A DNA stretch of 64,000 nucleotides, taken from the NCBI RefSeq assembly GCF_030269925.1, contig NC_085131.1, positions 6,247,501-6,311,500 of the forward strand, in the 5' to 3' direction. The DNA is from Bombyx mori. Taxonomy: Eukaryota; Arthropoda; Insecta; Lepidoptera; Bombycidae. The notes under the pieces were generated by a model that worked only from the letters and a program-made list of their open reading frames with translations, had not been told where the DNA came from and made no database searches. The position numbers and the translations under genes are program-made. Within the stretch, counting starts at the first letter, position 1, and each line of letters begins with the position of its first letter. Positions 11,338-22,280 of this stretch are shown here, one piece after another.

Positions 11338-11430
11338 GCTGGTAGCCTAAGAGGCTATTTCAGGTACGCCCGGAAAGGGAGCTCATGGGCTCAACCAGAG
11401 AGAATTTGCTAATACTAGCCATATGTGGAC
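11338..11430 (-). repeat. truncated LINE-B fragment
   Basis: GGTAGCCTAAGAGGCTATTT, GGAGCTCATGGGCTCAAC and AATTTGCTAATACTAGCC follow family B read from its 3' end. Only the 3' half is present. Confidence 0.65.
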
Positions 11431-11934
11431 AATTGCATTCTTATTAGGTTCTAGGGTTTATACTTCAAATGGTGAAATCTGTAAATTTTAATATGATATT
11501 TTGTTGTTTTCAACACAACAACACCTAGTCCACGTAGTCTGTGTCTCAGTTAAATGTAAACTATAATTACTGAAGGGTACCCGAATCGTTCGCGACGGCG
11601 TTGTTATCTCGTAGCTATTGTTTAACACGTTTTTTTCATTCCCACGACAGTCGCGAGCGTTGAGCGTCTGATAACGCGCTGTACCTGTTCCCCAAGGTAC
11701 TAAGTATGTATCCAATTCTAAATTATATTCCGATGCAAGAACACAAAAAAGTAATAGTAAATAATATTGCCCGTGACTCAATGAAGTATAGATTTTTGAA
11801 TACCAGAAAATACATTTTAAAATTTACCAGCTAGTACTTTAGTTTATACATTGTAACATGTTTCGTTGCATTAGTTTTCGTACGACGTAACAAACATGTG
11901 CTTTTGGTTTAATTCTCCATTGAATTACGTTATT
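11431..11934. other. unique sequence, no feature recognised
   Basis: A GC-richer stretch at 11575-11700 carries a minus-strand frame that begins at a TTG codon. It is discussed under rejected items. Confidence 0.35.
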
Positions 11935-11990
11935 GCTTAACATCAGGTGAACCGTGAGCTCATTTGCCTAACTGCACTAGTATAAAACAT
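11935..11990 (+). repeat. Bm1 tail fragment
   Basis: GCTTAACATCAGGTGAACCG and TGAGCTCATTTGCC match the last 60 bases of Bm1. The piece is short and diverged. Confidence 0.45.
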
Positions 11991-12485
11991 CATAATTTTA
12001 TATCATTATGGTGACCTAAATTGGCAACTCTTCTGACGTTTTATCTAAAATTCAGTAATGTAGTGATTGCGTAATATATGTATGTATGTAGCAAGTATTC
12101 TTATTAGTGGATATTATTTTAAGTACATACACTGATAGCTAAAACAGTTTTGGCGCTATGTCATCGGATCGTACGCGATTAGTGTGGCTATTTCTGCGAT
12201 TGATCTGAATCGATATTCAACAACAAAGTAAATAAATAATAATGGCTAAGTATGTATCAAAGTGTATTACCAAACATTAAATATTTAAAGTCAGCTTTAT
12301 ATTCATCTCATGCGGACAGAAAACAGTGTTGAATTTAAATGGGACGGTATCAGACAAAGAGCCCGAGCCGGGGTGAAGTGCGAAACACTCCGACCCACGC
12401 TCTTTACGAGGACAGATAAATGTAATAGCTGGATGAACTGAATCCATTATCCAATGACGTGAACCAATTACCCATTTAATGCAAT
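11991..12485. other. AT-rich sequence, no feature recognised
   Basis: A short GC-richer stretch lies at 12350-12410. Nothing else to support. Confidence 0.4.
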
Positions 12486-13250
12486 TTGGGGCATTGTGAG
12501 CTCGTCGTGTGCGACTTCTCGTACATTCCCAGCGTCACTCACTCAAAAGCACCGATCAATGAAATCACTGGTGAGCAAACACTCTGTGAACACGGAACGA
12601 TCGCGGAGGTTCGTGTTTCGGACCGGTCATTGCAAACGAGAAGCGCAAGGATTCCGAAGCGTGAAGCAGGCTGTAAGGGCGCGCGCGTGCGTCGCTGCTG
12701 CCAGCGCGCGACTACTCGCCACTCAATGGGCGCTCGGCGGAGGGGCGAAGCTCGCGGTACACTCCTCACGAGCTTACGAAAATTACCAATTGCGACTCTC
12801 CCCTCATTAAACTAGGTAATTTTACAGCACGACGACACACTTGCGATTTCGACATGCATTGGAACGGCGCGACGCACTCACTGCGTTAACGATTAGCTCG
12901 ACATTCGATATTAGCCGAAAGAGGATAAGTTTTTTAAGAGCTTCCGAAACTCGGTGCGTTACTGAGCATCCGGTGGCACCTGCTTGCTCTCGAGGTGTGA
13001 GTGTGCGTTAGAAGGAGATATAACGAGCGACGGGAGCGCGGACCGGATGGCGGACTCGGTTATGAATGAATCCGCCGTCCTTGTCTGTCGAGCGAGTTCG
13101 TGCGGTGGAGTCTCTCTCGTGCGCAGGTTGTCGCCGTGGAGGAAGTGAAAGGGACGGGGCGCGTAGTAAATATTGCGCTCTGTGGATCCATCGGGAGTAA
13201 AGTAAAGGTCTCTCAGTTTTTGTCCTACCACAAAGTGTGTCTAAAGCAGT
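12486..13250. promoter_or_regulatory. broad GC-rich, CpG-rich block; candidate promoter or first exon
   Basis: This is the longest GC-rich interval in the window, about 760 bp in AT-rich surroundings. It contains many CpGs (GGGCGCGCGCGTGCGTCG near 12677) and several plausible 5' splice sites, such as CACTG|GTGAGCA near 12570 and GGA|GTAAAGT near 13196. Short frames occur on both strands, mostly without an ATG; the minus-strand frame at 13008-13262 does start with ATG but resembles nothing I know. The block has no repeat similarity within the window. It would fit a promoter with an untranslated first exon, but no initiation site or transcript can be proved from sequence. Confidence 0.3.
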
Positions 13251-13464
13251 GTCTTCATTCATACCTTTTTAGATTCGGTCACTAGCATTAGTTAGTTCGA
13301 AACACGAAAAACTAGTTTGGCTTTCTCATAAAATTCGCATTACCTCGTCGTTGTGAAATCTATCATATTTCTATGATATGTATCTATTGAAATTTAAAAT
13401 AAATTTGCTGTTACAAATATGTAGTAGTACGTCATTACGTTATTTCTTGTTGGACATTTAAAAT

Positions 13465-13866
13465 TTGAGTTTGGATGAGTTACGAGGCGAAGGTGTGTCA
13501 GGTAGGTCAGCGGCGAGGGTACGAAGGCCAGTTCGCAGTATTGTTATCTGCTGGGCGCGGCGACAGACGGCCCGTGTCAATGTTTGGACGAACGAGCACG
13601 TGGTCCAGCTCTTTCAACCGAACAAACATATCGAACGACTCACAAGCCAAATAGTTCAGGCCTTGCGTCACAATCACGCATTGTCTTATTTAACCTTACA
13701 AGACTTACAAGATTTCTTTCATCAGATGTTGAGTACAAGAAATAAAACGCATGACTATCGATGTGAAAAGATCACTGACTACGTTTACAGTTTTTCAGAT
13801 TTTTTACAAATTAAAGTAATAACAATCGACATTAAGCTGGCTTGTACGACGGGGAAAGATTTTTGA
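13465..13866 (+). other. longest open reading frame of the window, function unknown
   Basis: This open stretch of 133 codons begins at a TTG (13465); no ATG lies near its start in this frame, so if it is coding it would have to be an internal or terminal exon. The middle reads FQPNKHIERLTSQIVQALRH, which could form an amphipathic helix, and TLQDLQDFFHQML follows. I recognise no domain. It lies 215 bp after the GC-rich block and is itself GC-richer in its first half. No strong 3' splice site precedes it. A frame this long could occur by chance in 64 kb read six ways. Confidence 0.15.
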
Positions 13867-14170
13867 AATTAGTAGTTTAATTAAGTAGGTATTAGGCTGT
13901 ACTAATCATTGGTTCAGCGCAATACTAACTTACAAAATTTATTAAATAAAACTTACGCTTTAGTGTTTTCATGTTATAACAAATGCAGGTAAATCTCTAA
14001 CAAATTCAGTTCAAAAAATTTATTTTTACTCTGTACTAAGTGCTAATAAACGAAGTGTTTTATCATTTAAAGTTCAGATTATTAGTAATATTCTCATTCT
14101 TTATAAATCTGCTTTAAAATAAAGAATATCGTAGCTATCCGAACAAAGTTATTTCAGTTTCTCTAACCGA
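13867..14170. other. AT-rich sequence, no feature recognised
   Basis: No frame, repeat end or motif that I can support. Confidence 0.4.
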
Positions 14171-14295
14171 GAGTGTTGCTAAGATTGGCCCTAGCAAGAG
14201 CAGTACTTCGATGGACCCCTCTTGGCTGAGCCTTTGCTCGCCCACCTGTCCTGGTGAAACTGGAAAGGCCTTCGGGCCACCAGTAAACTTTCAAT

Positions 14296-14328
<33 letters not shown>
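14171..14328 (+). repeat. chimeric repeat: LINE-B piece joined to LINE-D 3' end
   Basis: Bases 14171-14211 (GTGTTGCTAAGATTGGCCC) match family B in minus orientation. From about 14215 the sequence is a different LINE 3' end, shared with 53226-53320 (GGCTGAGCCTTTGCTCGCCC, then GGGCCACCAGTAA), which ends in a run of about 30 A. The join suggests one insertion beside or into the other, or a template switch. Confidence 0.6.
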
Positions 14329-14330
<2 letters not shown>

Positions 14331-14801
14331 CGATGGATCGGGAGAATCCGTAATTACCTGTTTAGGGCCGATTTTTGTAGTTTACCTGAATATTTGACAG
14401 ACTTGGATTTAGCTGTCTTTGATTTTATAGGCCTCAAATATCATTACTCAGAGCGCCATTGCATGCTATGACAAGGACGTCACAGCTTCAAAATCTCTTT
14501 TACAAAATTACTTAATAACGAAACTCGAGTTCGAAGGTTTCGTTCAAACAATCGCCTTTCACTAAGACAAACAGAGGATGTTGTATTGTCATCACGGATC
14601 GACTTGAATGCCTGCGCCGATGCAAACAACATTGTTCAGTCTTCGTAAAAACTCCGTAGACTGGATTAGAACAAACAAGGGATTGCTGTAAGTTGGCGTT
14701 GCTATCTTATAGAATAAATTCATACGAGTATTTATTAAAAAACCGTACAATTTTTTTGGTAATCTTCCAAAAGAGAATAACTGAACACGGAGAGGGTTCT
14801 T
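14329..14801. other. unique sequence, no feature recognised
   Basis: Complementary frames at 14592-14846 and 14693-14881 overlap here and run into the repeat that follows. Neither resembles a known protein. Confidence 0.35.
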
Positions 14802-14873
14802 TTTTATGTTTGATTGCATTACAGCTTTCGCGGTCTTCATTCTCAATCCAATGGAGTCTATGTGTTGATTGTT
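14802..14873. repeat. direct repeat, left copy
   Basis: About 72 bp (TTTTATGTTTGATTGCATTA ... TGTTGATTG) recur imperfectly at 15080-15149 on the far side of a Helitron-like remnant. Confidence 0.65.
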
Positions 14874-14876
14874 TAA

Positions 14877-15079
14877 ACTAACTGACCCGGCAGACTTCGT
14901 AGTGCCTCAATCGATAAATAAAAGACCTAAACTTTATTTAATTCCAAGAATTTTCATATTTATCTACCTTTTAAACCTTCCCTGGACTTCCACGAATAAT
15001 TCAAGACCAAAATTAGCCAAAACGGTTCAGCCGTTCTCTGGAGTTTTGGCAAGACTAACGAACAGCAATTCATTTTTAT
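14877..15079 (-). mobile_element. internally deleted Helitron, family H2
   Basis: The sequence matches the H2 elements at 21141-21446 and 34176-34469: CTGACCCGGCAGACTTCGTA at its 3' end (read on the minus strand) and AACGAACAGCAATTCATTTT at its head. It is shorter because the block around the GTCCGACGG stretch of the other copies is missing. The terminal CTAG has decayed to TTAG. Confidence 0.65.
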
Positions 15080-15149
15080 TTTTATGTTTGATTTCATTAC
15101 GCTTTCGCGGTATTCATTGTCATTCCAATTAAGCTTATCTGTTGATTGT
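15080..15149. repeat. direct repeat, right copy
   Basis: It matches 14802-14873 with scattered substitutions and one- or two-base gaps: TTTTATGTTTGATTTCATTA, GCTTTCGCGGTATTCATTG and CTGTTGATTG. Confidence 0.65.
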
Positions 15150-15800
15150 AATGTATTATAAATATATATTTAAATATTTTAAATTACAAACGAAACGCAA
15201 TTCAGTATCGAAAGTCGATACATCTTAGCACAAATCAATGGGATCCATCCCTTCGAAGTATGTAGCCTCTGAGCGCCAGGTGCTATGCGGGAAGCATCCT
15301 CCCCCGCCCTCCTTTGCCCCTCGCACCTCACGCACACATACATAACAAAAATACCACACATGTTTCTGACACGACGACGTTTAGAACAACGAATGCATGT
15401 GTGTTCGTATAATAAATTAATCGTTTGCATTTGCTTATGCCCTTTTCGTTGCGAATAAAAAATGGCGAAGATAAATATGAATCGAACGGATGCTAATTTA
15501 AAAATATAGACGTTTAAATGTACGAGTTTCGTATCGTGAAACAGTAAAAGGAGCCGACGTCACTTAGGAGTATGTTAAATGTACCGTATTTAATACAGAG
15601 TTATGAAGTCAACTCGTTTGAGAGAAGACCCGCAATCATAATGTATTATTAACACACAGTTTAAGGACCTATAGGCATTCCGTGTTGTGATGATTTTTTC
15701 ATTTCTAAACATTTTATGACCTGAAACCTGAAGTCATATTTTTGCGTATGAACTAAGTTCGAAAGTAACATTAGATTGAAATTTTCAATATTATTCCTTC
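15150..15800. other. unique sequence, no feature recognised
   Basis: A GC-richer stretch at 15240-15370 carries a minus-strand frame (15179-15430) without recognisable similarity. Confidence 0.35.
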
Positions 15801-15992
15801 CTATTCGTACACTCTGAACAGAGTGGTCGTGGTCATGCAGCAGTCGGATCCTGCGGTAGCGATGCTCTCGCGATGCGACGCCATGTGGCACGATGTTTCG
15901 CAGAGTGAGCGCAATCGTTTATGTTGGAGTGAGTCACAGATTTTATGAGGTCCGCGAGATCTTTTGCCTTCGACTTTCCCTTGCACCACCAA
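15801..15992 (-). pseudogene. LINE reverse transcriptase C-terminal remnant (frameshifted)
   Basis: The frame reads GKVEGKRSRGPHKICDSLQH, resembling the conserved G-K-x-E-G-K-R-x-R-G-R segment near the C-terminus of insect LINE reverse transcriptases. It closes with CCMTTTTLFRVYE. A second minus frame (15661-15891) supplies RIRLLHDHDHSVQ, the D-H-D-H tail I would expect, which shows that a frameshift separates the two halves. The R-W-S-D-Q block seen in the remnant at 59060-59243 is decayed here. The catalytic region is absent. This is a dead 3' coding fragment. Confidence 0.6.
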
Positions 15993-16732
15993 CCGCTCAA
16001 GTCCTCATTACGAGTGATGTGCCCAAAGAACTTGAGGATTCGTATTTGGACTGTTCAATGTTATGTAACAGTTTTAATGCTACGAGATCATGATCTAAGG
16101 CCTACGTGATATTTTTAGCAGCCGCTTAACTGCAAGTGTACCTTGAACTGGTCTGCTACTCGACGGTTATAAAAAGAACCTATTCAATCGACTATCTGTC
16201 ACGAACGATAAAACCAGTTAGCAGGGAAGCGCGTTACTCATCGCTGGAATGCTTTTAAGAGCTTCTAACGCTAGATGTAGTGCCAGACATTGTGCGCGTT
16301 CACTCAACACAATGAAAATTATCAACAGGTAGCGAAGGCCTATACATTCCGTTCTTCCGGTATCCGACTACAAAACCTACAACGCATTAAAACCCTTAAT
16401 AACACCTAATAAAGCTTGAAATAGTTTGACGGTTCGATTTGAGCGAACGCGGTCCAAATGTTGACTTTACATTGTAAACGAGTTTGAGTGCACTGTGTAA
16501 ACATTTAAGGTATAATTTCATGCAGCTGGGCGTGTCAGATTCTCAAGGCGCAATGCAGGGTTACCCATCATCCGGTGTAAGGCGACACCGTGGGGAAGTG
16601 AGCGCCGTTTCGGGCCGAGGATAAGCCCCTCGTATCGCATTAACATCGTTATAGTGATCATTATGTCTAGTGTTAATACGACTTTGTATCGTCGAAAGAA
16701 AACTCATAAACTTGACAGTTGCTTTATTTTTA
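15993..16732. other. unique sequence, no feature recognised
   Basis: Moderate base composition with no repeat end or convincing frame. The minus frame at 16561-16764 has no similarity that I recognise. Confidence 0.35.
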
Positions 16733-16785
16733 TTGGCGCAGATAGGCGCGAGGTCTCGGTCCACCTGGTGTTAAGCGAATATAAC
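16733..16785 (-). repeat. Bm1 tail fragment, diverged
   Basis: The piece runs TTGGCGCAGATAGGCGCGAG and CCACCTGGTGTTAAGCG, in the order expected of the Bm1 3' end on the minus strand. Confidence 0.45.
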
Positions 16786-16930
16786 CCTTGAGTTATATAT
16801 ACGGTTGGAATAATGGCTGTCTTATTTTGCCGTCGCATTATACCTGTAGGTGGCATGTACTATTAATTTGCTTAATATCTTACAAACAAAAAAAAAAACT
16901 CAACAAATTCGCAAGTTTCATTTTCTTAAA

Positions 16931-16977
16931 CGACTTTTTTTTCTGTTTCCGTCTATTTTTTTTTCTTTCGTGAACAG
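16931..16977 (+). other. very long polypyrimidine tract ending in CAG
   Basis: From 16931 to 16977 the sequence is almost pure C/T, then GTGAACAG and ATG. It would make a strong 3' splice site, but no supporting exon is seen and T-rich runs are common in this DNA. Confidence 0.2.
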
Positions 16978-17088
16978 ATGTTTAAGTTCTGCCTATAATC
17001 ATTATTAAAAATTGATACCTGTCTCGGAATCATTATCGATTATACCAACGTATTTTAAGCCGCGAACGCATCGCATAAGATCATGTTA

Positions 17089-17230
17089 ATGTAGCATCTT
17101 CTTCTTTCTGGTCGTTCCCTCAATGCTGAGGATCGTGACTGTATGTCAATCTTCTCCACTCGGTCCGGTTCTGCGCCATATGTACCGCTCCCCGTATCTG
17201 GCCTCCAGTCATATGTCATATGTAGCATCT
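17089..17230 (-). repeat. short retroelement fragment flanked by 11-bp target-site duplication
   Basis: ATGTAGCATCT occurs at 17089-17099 and again at 17220-17230. Between them lies about 120 bp, GC-richer than its surroundings (CTTCTTTCTGGTCGTTCCC ... CTGGCCTCCAGTCATATG). The TCTTCTTC end would be a GAA-rich tail read on the other strand. This fits a 5'-truncated retroposon insertion. I do not recognise the family with certainty. Confidence 0.5.
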
Positions 17231-18239
17231 AGGCACTCGTTTATGTCTTTTCTATGCTATTTTTTTATTTTAATTTAGCCTTTTGTTTACTGAAACGACT
17301 TTTTATCGTTTTGTGTTTTTATAATAAATTAATGAATAAAATTTCCCACGTGTCTAAGTTACAATCTCATCGGAGACATTTGGACGTAATACGAATGTAC
17401 GTAACGTACAAATTTTGACGTAATTAAAACATTTTAAAATAAGACAGTAGACACTATTCACAGGTTCATGAAAACAGGTACTACAATATTTTAATAGCAA
17501 CATTTTTTATTTACGTCCTTTAATTTTAGAAACTGAAAAACATTTGCTCTTTAGAATCCGAAAAAGTCTCGGCCGCGGCGCGTGGAATAAAGCTTTTGCA
17601 ACAGCTTCACTCAGAGCGCATTTAAGTTTGGCGCGTAAAATCACATTTTTTCTTTCGTCGAATATGAATAAAGTTATATGATAGTTCATACAAGATCAAT
17701 ACATTAAAGTGTTTCATTAAGCGAAAAAAAATATTATACGCGACCGTATCTACGTCATAAATCGTCCTGTATTCATTAAATATAATGGTTGACCGATTCG
17801 TTTCGTTTTCCCAAGAGTCAGCGAGCGAGATCAGGTTCTATGACCGTCTATTACTTTGTGTTACCTAAATTAAATTAACATCAACTTCGTATGTTATCTG
17901 TCGGATATTAAAAGCAGATAGGTTGCTCCGCGTTGAGTTTCTAAACGCACATATCTACATATGATATGCGGCACACATAACTTATCTCATTCTGTGGGCA
18001 AAGAAATGAATCAATAAAACCGACGAAACAACTTTACATATTTGTTTATTGTGCATCGAAAAACAAAAGATATAGAATCTCATAATGCGCAGAACGAAAT
18101 TTCATTGTGCGATCACTCACCGCCGCGGTCTAGACCAAAAAAAAAAAAAAATGAACAGTAAATGTCGAACGGAACTATAAAAAGTTGAGTAAGACGCGTC
18201 GAAAAAAGGCAGCGAATTTTGAACGAAAACCAGTTTAAT
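17231..18239. other. AT-rich sequence, no feature recognised
   Basis: A small CG-rich spot at 17568-17585 (CGGCCGCGGCGCG). No gene or repeat end. Confidence 0.4.
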
Positions 18240-18430
18240 GAGGGTCGAATTTAAATATGAAAATAAAGCGGTTCCCACGGAGTCGGTCGCGGGAACGGAA
18301 GCCTCCGCGGTGCCGCCGCGACAACGCGACGCGATCGTTCTGTTGTCGCGTGGCTGTCGCGCAACTCTCGCGTTATGTCATTAGCGATTGTTGAACCACA
18401 ACGGCATCTATGAAGCCTGAATGAACGAAC
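18240..18430. promoter_or_regulatory. GC-rich patch, possible regulatory element
   Basis: About 150 bp are CpG-rich (GGTGCCGCCGCGACAACGCG) with a repeated TGTCGCG(T/C) theme near 18340-18360. No reading frame of note crosses it. Composition is the only evidence. Confidence 0.2.
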
Positions 18431-19052
18431 TAATCTTTCACAATCGTTTTAATTTTGTTTTAAATTTGAAAACAAAATGGAAAACTGATTAGGAGACACG
18501 TATTGTTACCGCAGCCCTCTCCAACTACCACTGCTACCTTCCGTAGTAATATCCTCTTCATTTCTAACTTAACCGCTGGCCGATTTCTGTATTATTATTA
18601 TTATATTTTTTTTATTGTATTTGTATTGTATTATACTGTATTCTTATATTACGGTGCGTAGAGATCTTTATACTCATCGTAAGCAGAAAGGCACGAGTTT
18701 CGTTGATCCAAAACGTTCAAAAAGTCATTAGTTACAAAGTTTTAATAATAATTAAAATGCTACCGGCAAGCATACATACTAAATGGCTTTTAAATCATCG
18801 GTTCAAAAATATAATCTACGCGAGAGTTAAGAGTGTAACGGAAATGTCGTAATTGAAATAATAAGATTAAAATTGGAATTAAATATTAGAAAGATGTGTA
18901 TAATCGTTACTGTTTACACGGAGGGCGTCGGATAATATTCAAATTTAATCACTTTTTTTTATTAAAAGATTGAACTTTTTAATTATTCATTCGCCTTTTC
19001 TTTTTTCTTTTTTTTTTCTTTGTTTCATTAATTAATCGTGACGTTTATGTAA
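18431..19052. other. AT-rich sequence with poly-pyrimidine stretch
   Basis: A C/T-rich run at 18990-19022 precedes the Bm1. Nothing else recognised. Confidence 0.4.
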
Positions 19053-19276
19053 TTTTTTTTGTCCACCACAGCCCACCTGTTGTTAAATGGTTACTGGAGC
19101 CCATGGACATCTACAACGTAAATGCGCCACCCACCCTGAGATATAAGTTCTAAGATCTCAGTATAGTTACAACGGCTGCTACACTCTTCAAACCGAAACG
19201 CATTACTGCTTCACGGCAGAAATAGGCGGGGCTGTGGTACCTACCCGCGCGGACTCACAAGAAGTCCTACCACCAG
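19053..19276 (-). repeat. Bm1-type SINE, short form
   Basis: From the T-rich tail to CCACCAGT. It lacks a few bases near the tail (TTTTTTTTGTCCACCACAGC) but keeps the rest of the body and the shared internal end point. Confidence 0.82.
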
Positions 19277-21140
19277 TTCATATATATTCATTCAGTATAA
19301 CTCGATTTCTTCCTAATGATAGGTAATTTTAGTAGCTTTGTGACTTGACGATTGAATTTCAACAGTTCACGATCCCAGGGCAGAGATTTTATGTGCGTTT
19401 TGAAATAATTTTATTTAATGAATTCAAATGCAAGAGTCAGCTTAATAAAAAGGTTCTATCCCAAACAAGTTCTGAAAATCGTATTAAAATTTATTGAGCC
19501 GTTTCGGATATATGTGTGCGCAAATGCACACACCGTTTGCTCCGCAAGGAAGGGAGAAGAGGAGTGCTTTAAGTTCATTAAAAGCTCAGCTCGGTCATTT
19601 TGCGACGTATAATCCGGATTTGGAATGAAATACCGTCGAAAATGTTTCCCGAGTGCTATGATCTTCTCCAACGAGTTTGGAAAAATGCTTAGCAATAATG
19701 GCAATTGAAAAGAGCACATAGAATAGTTCAAGTTCAATCGTTCAAGATATTTTCTGGGAAATTTCTCCTAAGCTAGTATTTTATTCATTAGATGTTGGAA
19801 AAGTCGACTTTGTTGAGCAAGATCACCACATTTTAAGGTTCACAATCACAAAAATAAGAATTACGATCATTCCTTACAAATACACGTGAAATAAATGTAT
19901 CGAGTCATTTTACAGAAGCTAAAACTGATATGATTTTATCGAAATTAAACATCTTGTTCAACTTGTACGTAGTGTTGAATCAATTTGTTTCGTTTAAGGA
20001 CAGGTTCGTGGAAACCTCGCAAATGCTAATTTACTTTACGAAAAAAAAATACAACTTGTTAACGTTTCGAGGTCCGATGGTGTGTTTGAGCTTGCTTTCG
20101 ATAGTGTAAACACGGCCTTTGTCAACGGAACTTGCCCGACGCCTTTGTTTAAAATGAATTTACAATGCTCAAACTATTTTAAAAGACATTCTTTCGAAAT
20201 GTAATGTTCACTCCGGCGACAATAAACTTTAATCAATGAAAGAATAAACAAGAAACGTTAAATGCAATATCATGTTCATCCACAATTCATTATAACGCTC
20301 ATTATATATGCATGTTTAGGTTGGTAATCTAAATTGAGCCATTACCTGTTACTGTTAAATAAGGTTTTCGAGTAGGCTCATTATGATTGCATAAGTTATG
20401 TTATAGCAAATAATTAATTCCATTAAGAAAAATTGATCGATACATTCATTCAAACTTGGACGAAGCTGTATGCTTTCTATTAGTGCTTCCAATCCGTGAA
20501 TGAACGTTTACCTGTCCTTTTCTGACATGTAAAAATACAGCTTTTGTCTCCTTCGCACATACGCAGTTTGCGCTCTTGGACGGTTAGAGCAGAGTTAGAC
20601 TCTAGTAAGAGTAGAGTTAGACTCTATGGAATGAGTTGCGTATTTCATGACAATTTGTATTTTCATTTTATTTTTATTTATACTTATTGTACACAAAAAG
20701 AAAATACAATAAAAACAGATTTAAAGAATTCTAAATACTATGTACAAAGGCGAGCTTCACTCATTCATGAGTTTTCTTCCAGCAAACCATTATCAGAGAG
20801 AAATACGATGTATAAGAGGGGGATAGTGTACAATATAAGAGCTATTAAAGCATGATTTTCAAATATATAAATGTAATTATATTATTTATCTTTAAAGCCA
20901 TTGTTAACTTCATATATGAACAGTTTCATGCTCGCCTCTATGCTCCATATGGTTAATAGTGTTTGCTAACACAACATGTTGGGTTTGTCGTAAAGATGTC
21001 ACAAAAAAAGCAGTGCGCGATTGTGACTCAGAGTTCGTATTGTTCACGAATTTGATAGTAAATATATTGTGTTTTCTGTCGATATTTAGAAATGGTAATA
21101 ATCAATAATAGTATTATTATAAATATAATAGTATTATCTA
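19277..21140. other. unique sequence with a small tandem duplication
   Basis: AGAGTTAGACTCTA is repeated at 20591-20604 and 20613-20626, a period of 22 bp. Frames at 19418-19737 and 20544-20855 are unremarkable. No gene recognised. Confidence 0.4.
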
Positions 21141-21446
21141 TCTTCTATATACATATAAAAATGAATTGCTGTTCGTTAGTATCGCTTAAACTCGAGAACG
21201 GCTGGACCGATTTGGCTGATTTAAGTCTTGAATTATTTGTGGAAGTCTAGAGAAGGTTTAAAAGGTAAATAAATATGAAAATGCTCGGAATTAAATAAAA
21301 ATAACTATTTTGTTTTTCCTTTAACGTGTCCCCTGTCGGACGGATTCCTTTTGTTTGTTTTAAGCTACTTTTAAGTTTATTTTATACAAAAGTTTAGGTC
21401 TTTTATTTATCGATTGAGGCACTACGAAGTCTGCCGGGTCAACTAG
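21141..21446 (+). mobile_element. non-autonomous Helitron, family H2, near complete
   Basis: The element starts TCTTCTATATACATATAAAA after an A and ends GGGTCAACTAG before a T. An imperfect hairpin lies at 21418-21435: GGC-ACT pairs with AGT-GCC across a two-base bulge and an ACGA loop, a few bases before the CTAG. It shares its body with 34176-34469. It has no coding capacity. Confidence 0.75.
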
Positions 21447-22015
21447 TTATAAATAAAATCGTTTACACTTATTTTTCTTTTTAATATAAAAAAAAAAAAT
21501 CGACTTGATTAACTGTTTGTCAGTTTAATTACTGATCGGTTATCTCGGAGCAAACAAATTAATTTGAAAAAGTTGTTCATATTTGTTTCGAACTTCCGTT
21601 CTTTAAGTACGCAATATTTTTTTGGTATATTCCCTACACTAATCTCGGTTAATAAAAACGAATAGATGCAACATAAAAGTTCGATAGTATAAGAATCTGA
21701 TGTAGAGATCCGGAGATAGTGGCGGAGGCAAGGAACGAAGGCATCCATTGATAACATCTCGTTTTGGATACGATCACCGTCGGCCGACGGTAGCCGATGC
21801 ACCAGCACGCATAAAATTGGTTATTAATTAGTCTAACCTGTTTGTCTACAGAGACGTTAATGTGTTACGAAATATTGAGATCTGCCGACGACACAATACA
21901 GCATTGAATTATTGTGGGCTCGGTATCTATTCAAACGAATATTAAAAAAAAAAGAATGGGCTTTAATAGTAAATCGTACTAACAACCAAATTCAGCTTCT
22001 TTTTTTCATTCTGTG
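21447..22015. other. AT-rich sequence, no feature recognised
   Basis: The minus frame at 21509-21808 (99 codons) shows no domain or similarity that I recognise. Confidence 0.35.
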
Positions 22016-22190
22016 CATACTGGTCAGGATATTAGAGTGAAGTTATAAAATTGTTGTTTTGTCATCGGTTCTTGATGCATGCGGATACGTCTTCTAGTTG
22101 ATAGGACGTCTTGAAATGAGTGAAAATCAAGTTCAAAAATCTCGCTACATACAAAAAGATATACATACTAAGCTTATAAAGGCGTGTTGA
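22016..22190 (+). repeat. interspersed repeat family F, copy 1
   Basis: TGGTCAGGATATTAGAGTGA, GTCATCGGTTCTTGATGCAT and GATAGGACGTCTTGA match 50086-50190 in the same order and orientation. A CATACTAAGCTTATAAAGGC end follows. The class is unknown. Confidence 0.55.
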
Positions 22191-22280
22191 AAATAAGCTA
22201 TTTTTTAATACGCATAAAGACCAACAAAAATGTTAATTACGATTTTCGTTTTTTTTTCAATTTGTGTTTTTTTAATTATA

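Noticed and set aside
11488..11781. Minus-strand frame of 97 codons whose start looks like a signal peptide (SHGQYYLLLLFCVLASE)
   Set aside because: The first codon is TTG, no in-frame ATG precedes it before a stop, and the rest shows no known family. The hydrophobic start is expected of AT-rich DNA.
12496..12810. Overlapping frames of 76-109 codons on both strands of the GC-rich block
   Set aside because: Starts are TTG or GTG on the plus strand and the frames overlap on both strands, as CpG-rich DNA produces by chance.
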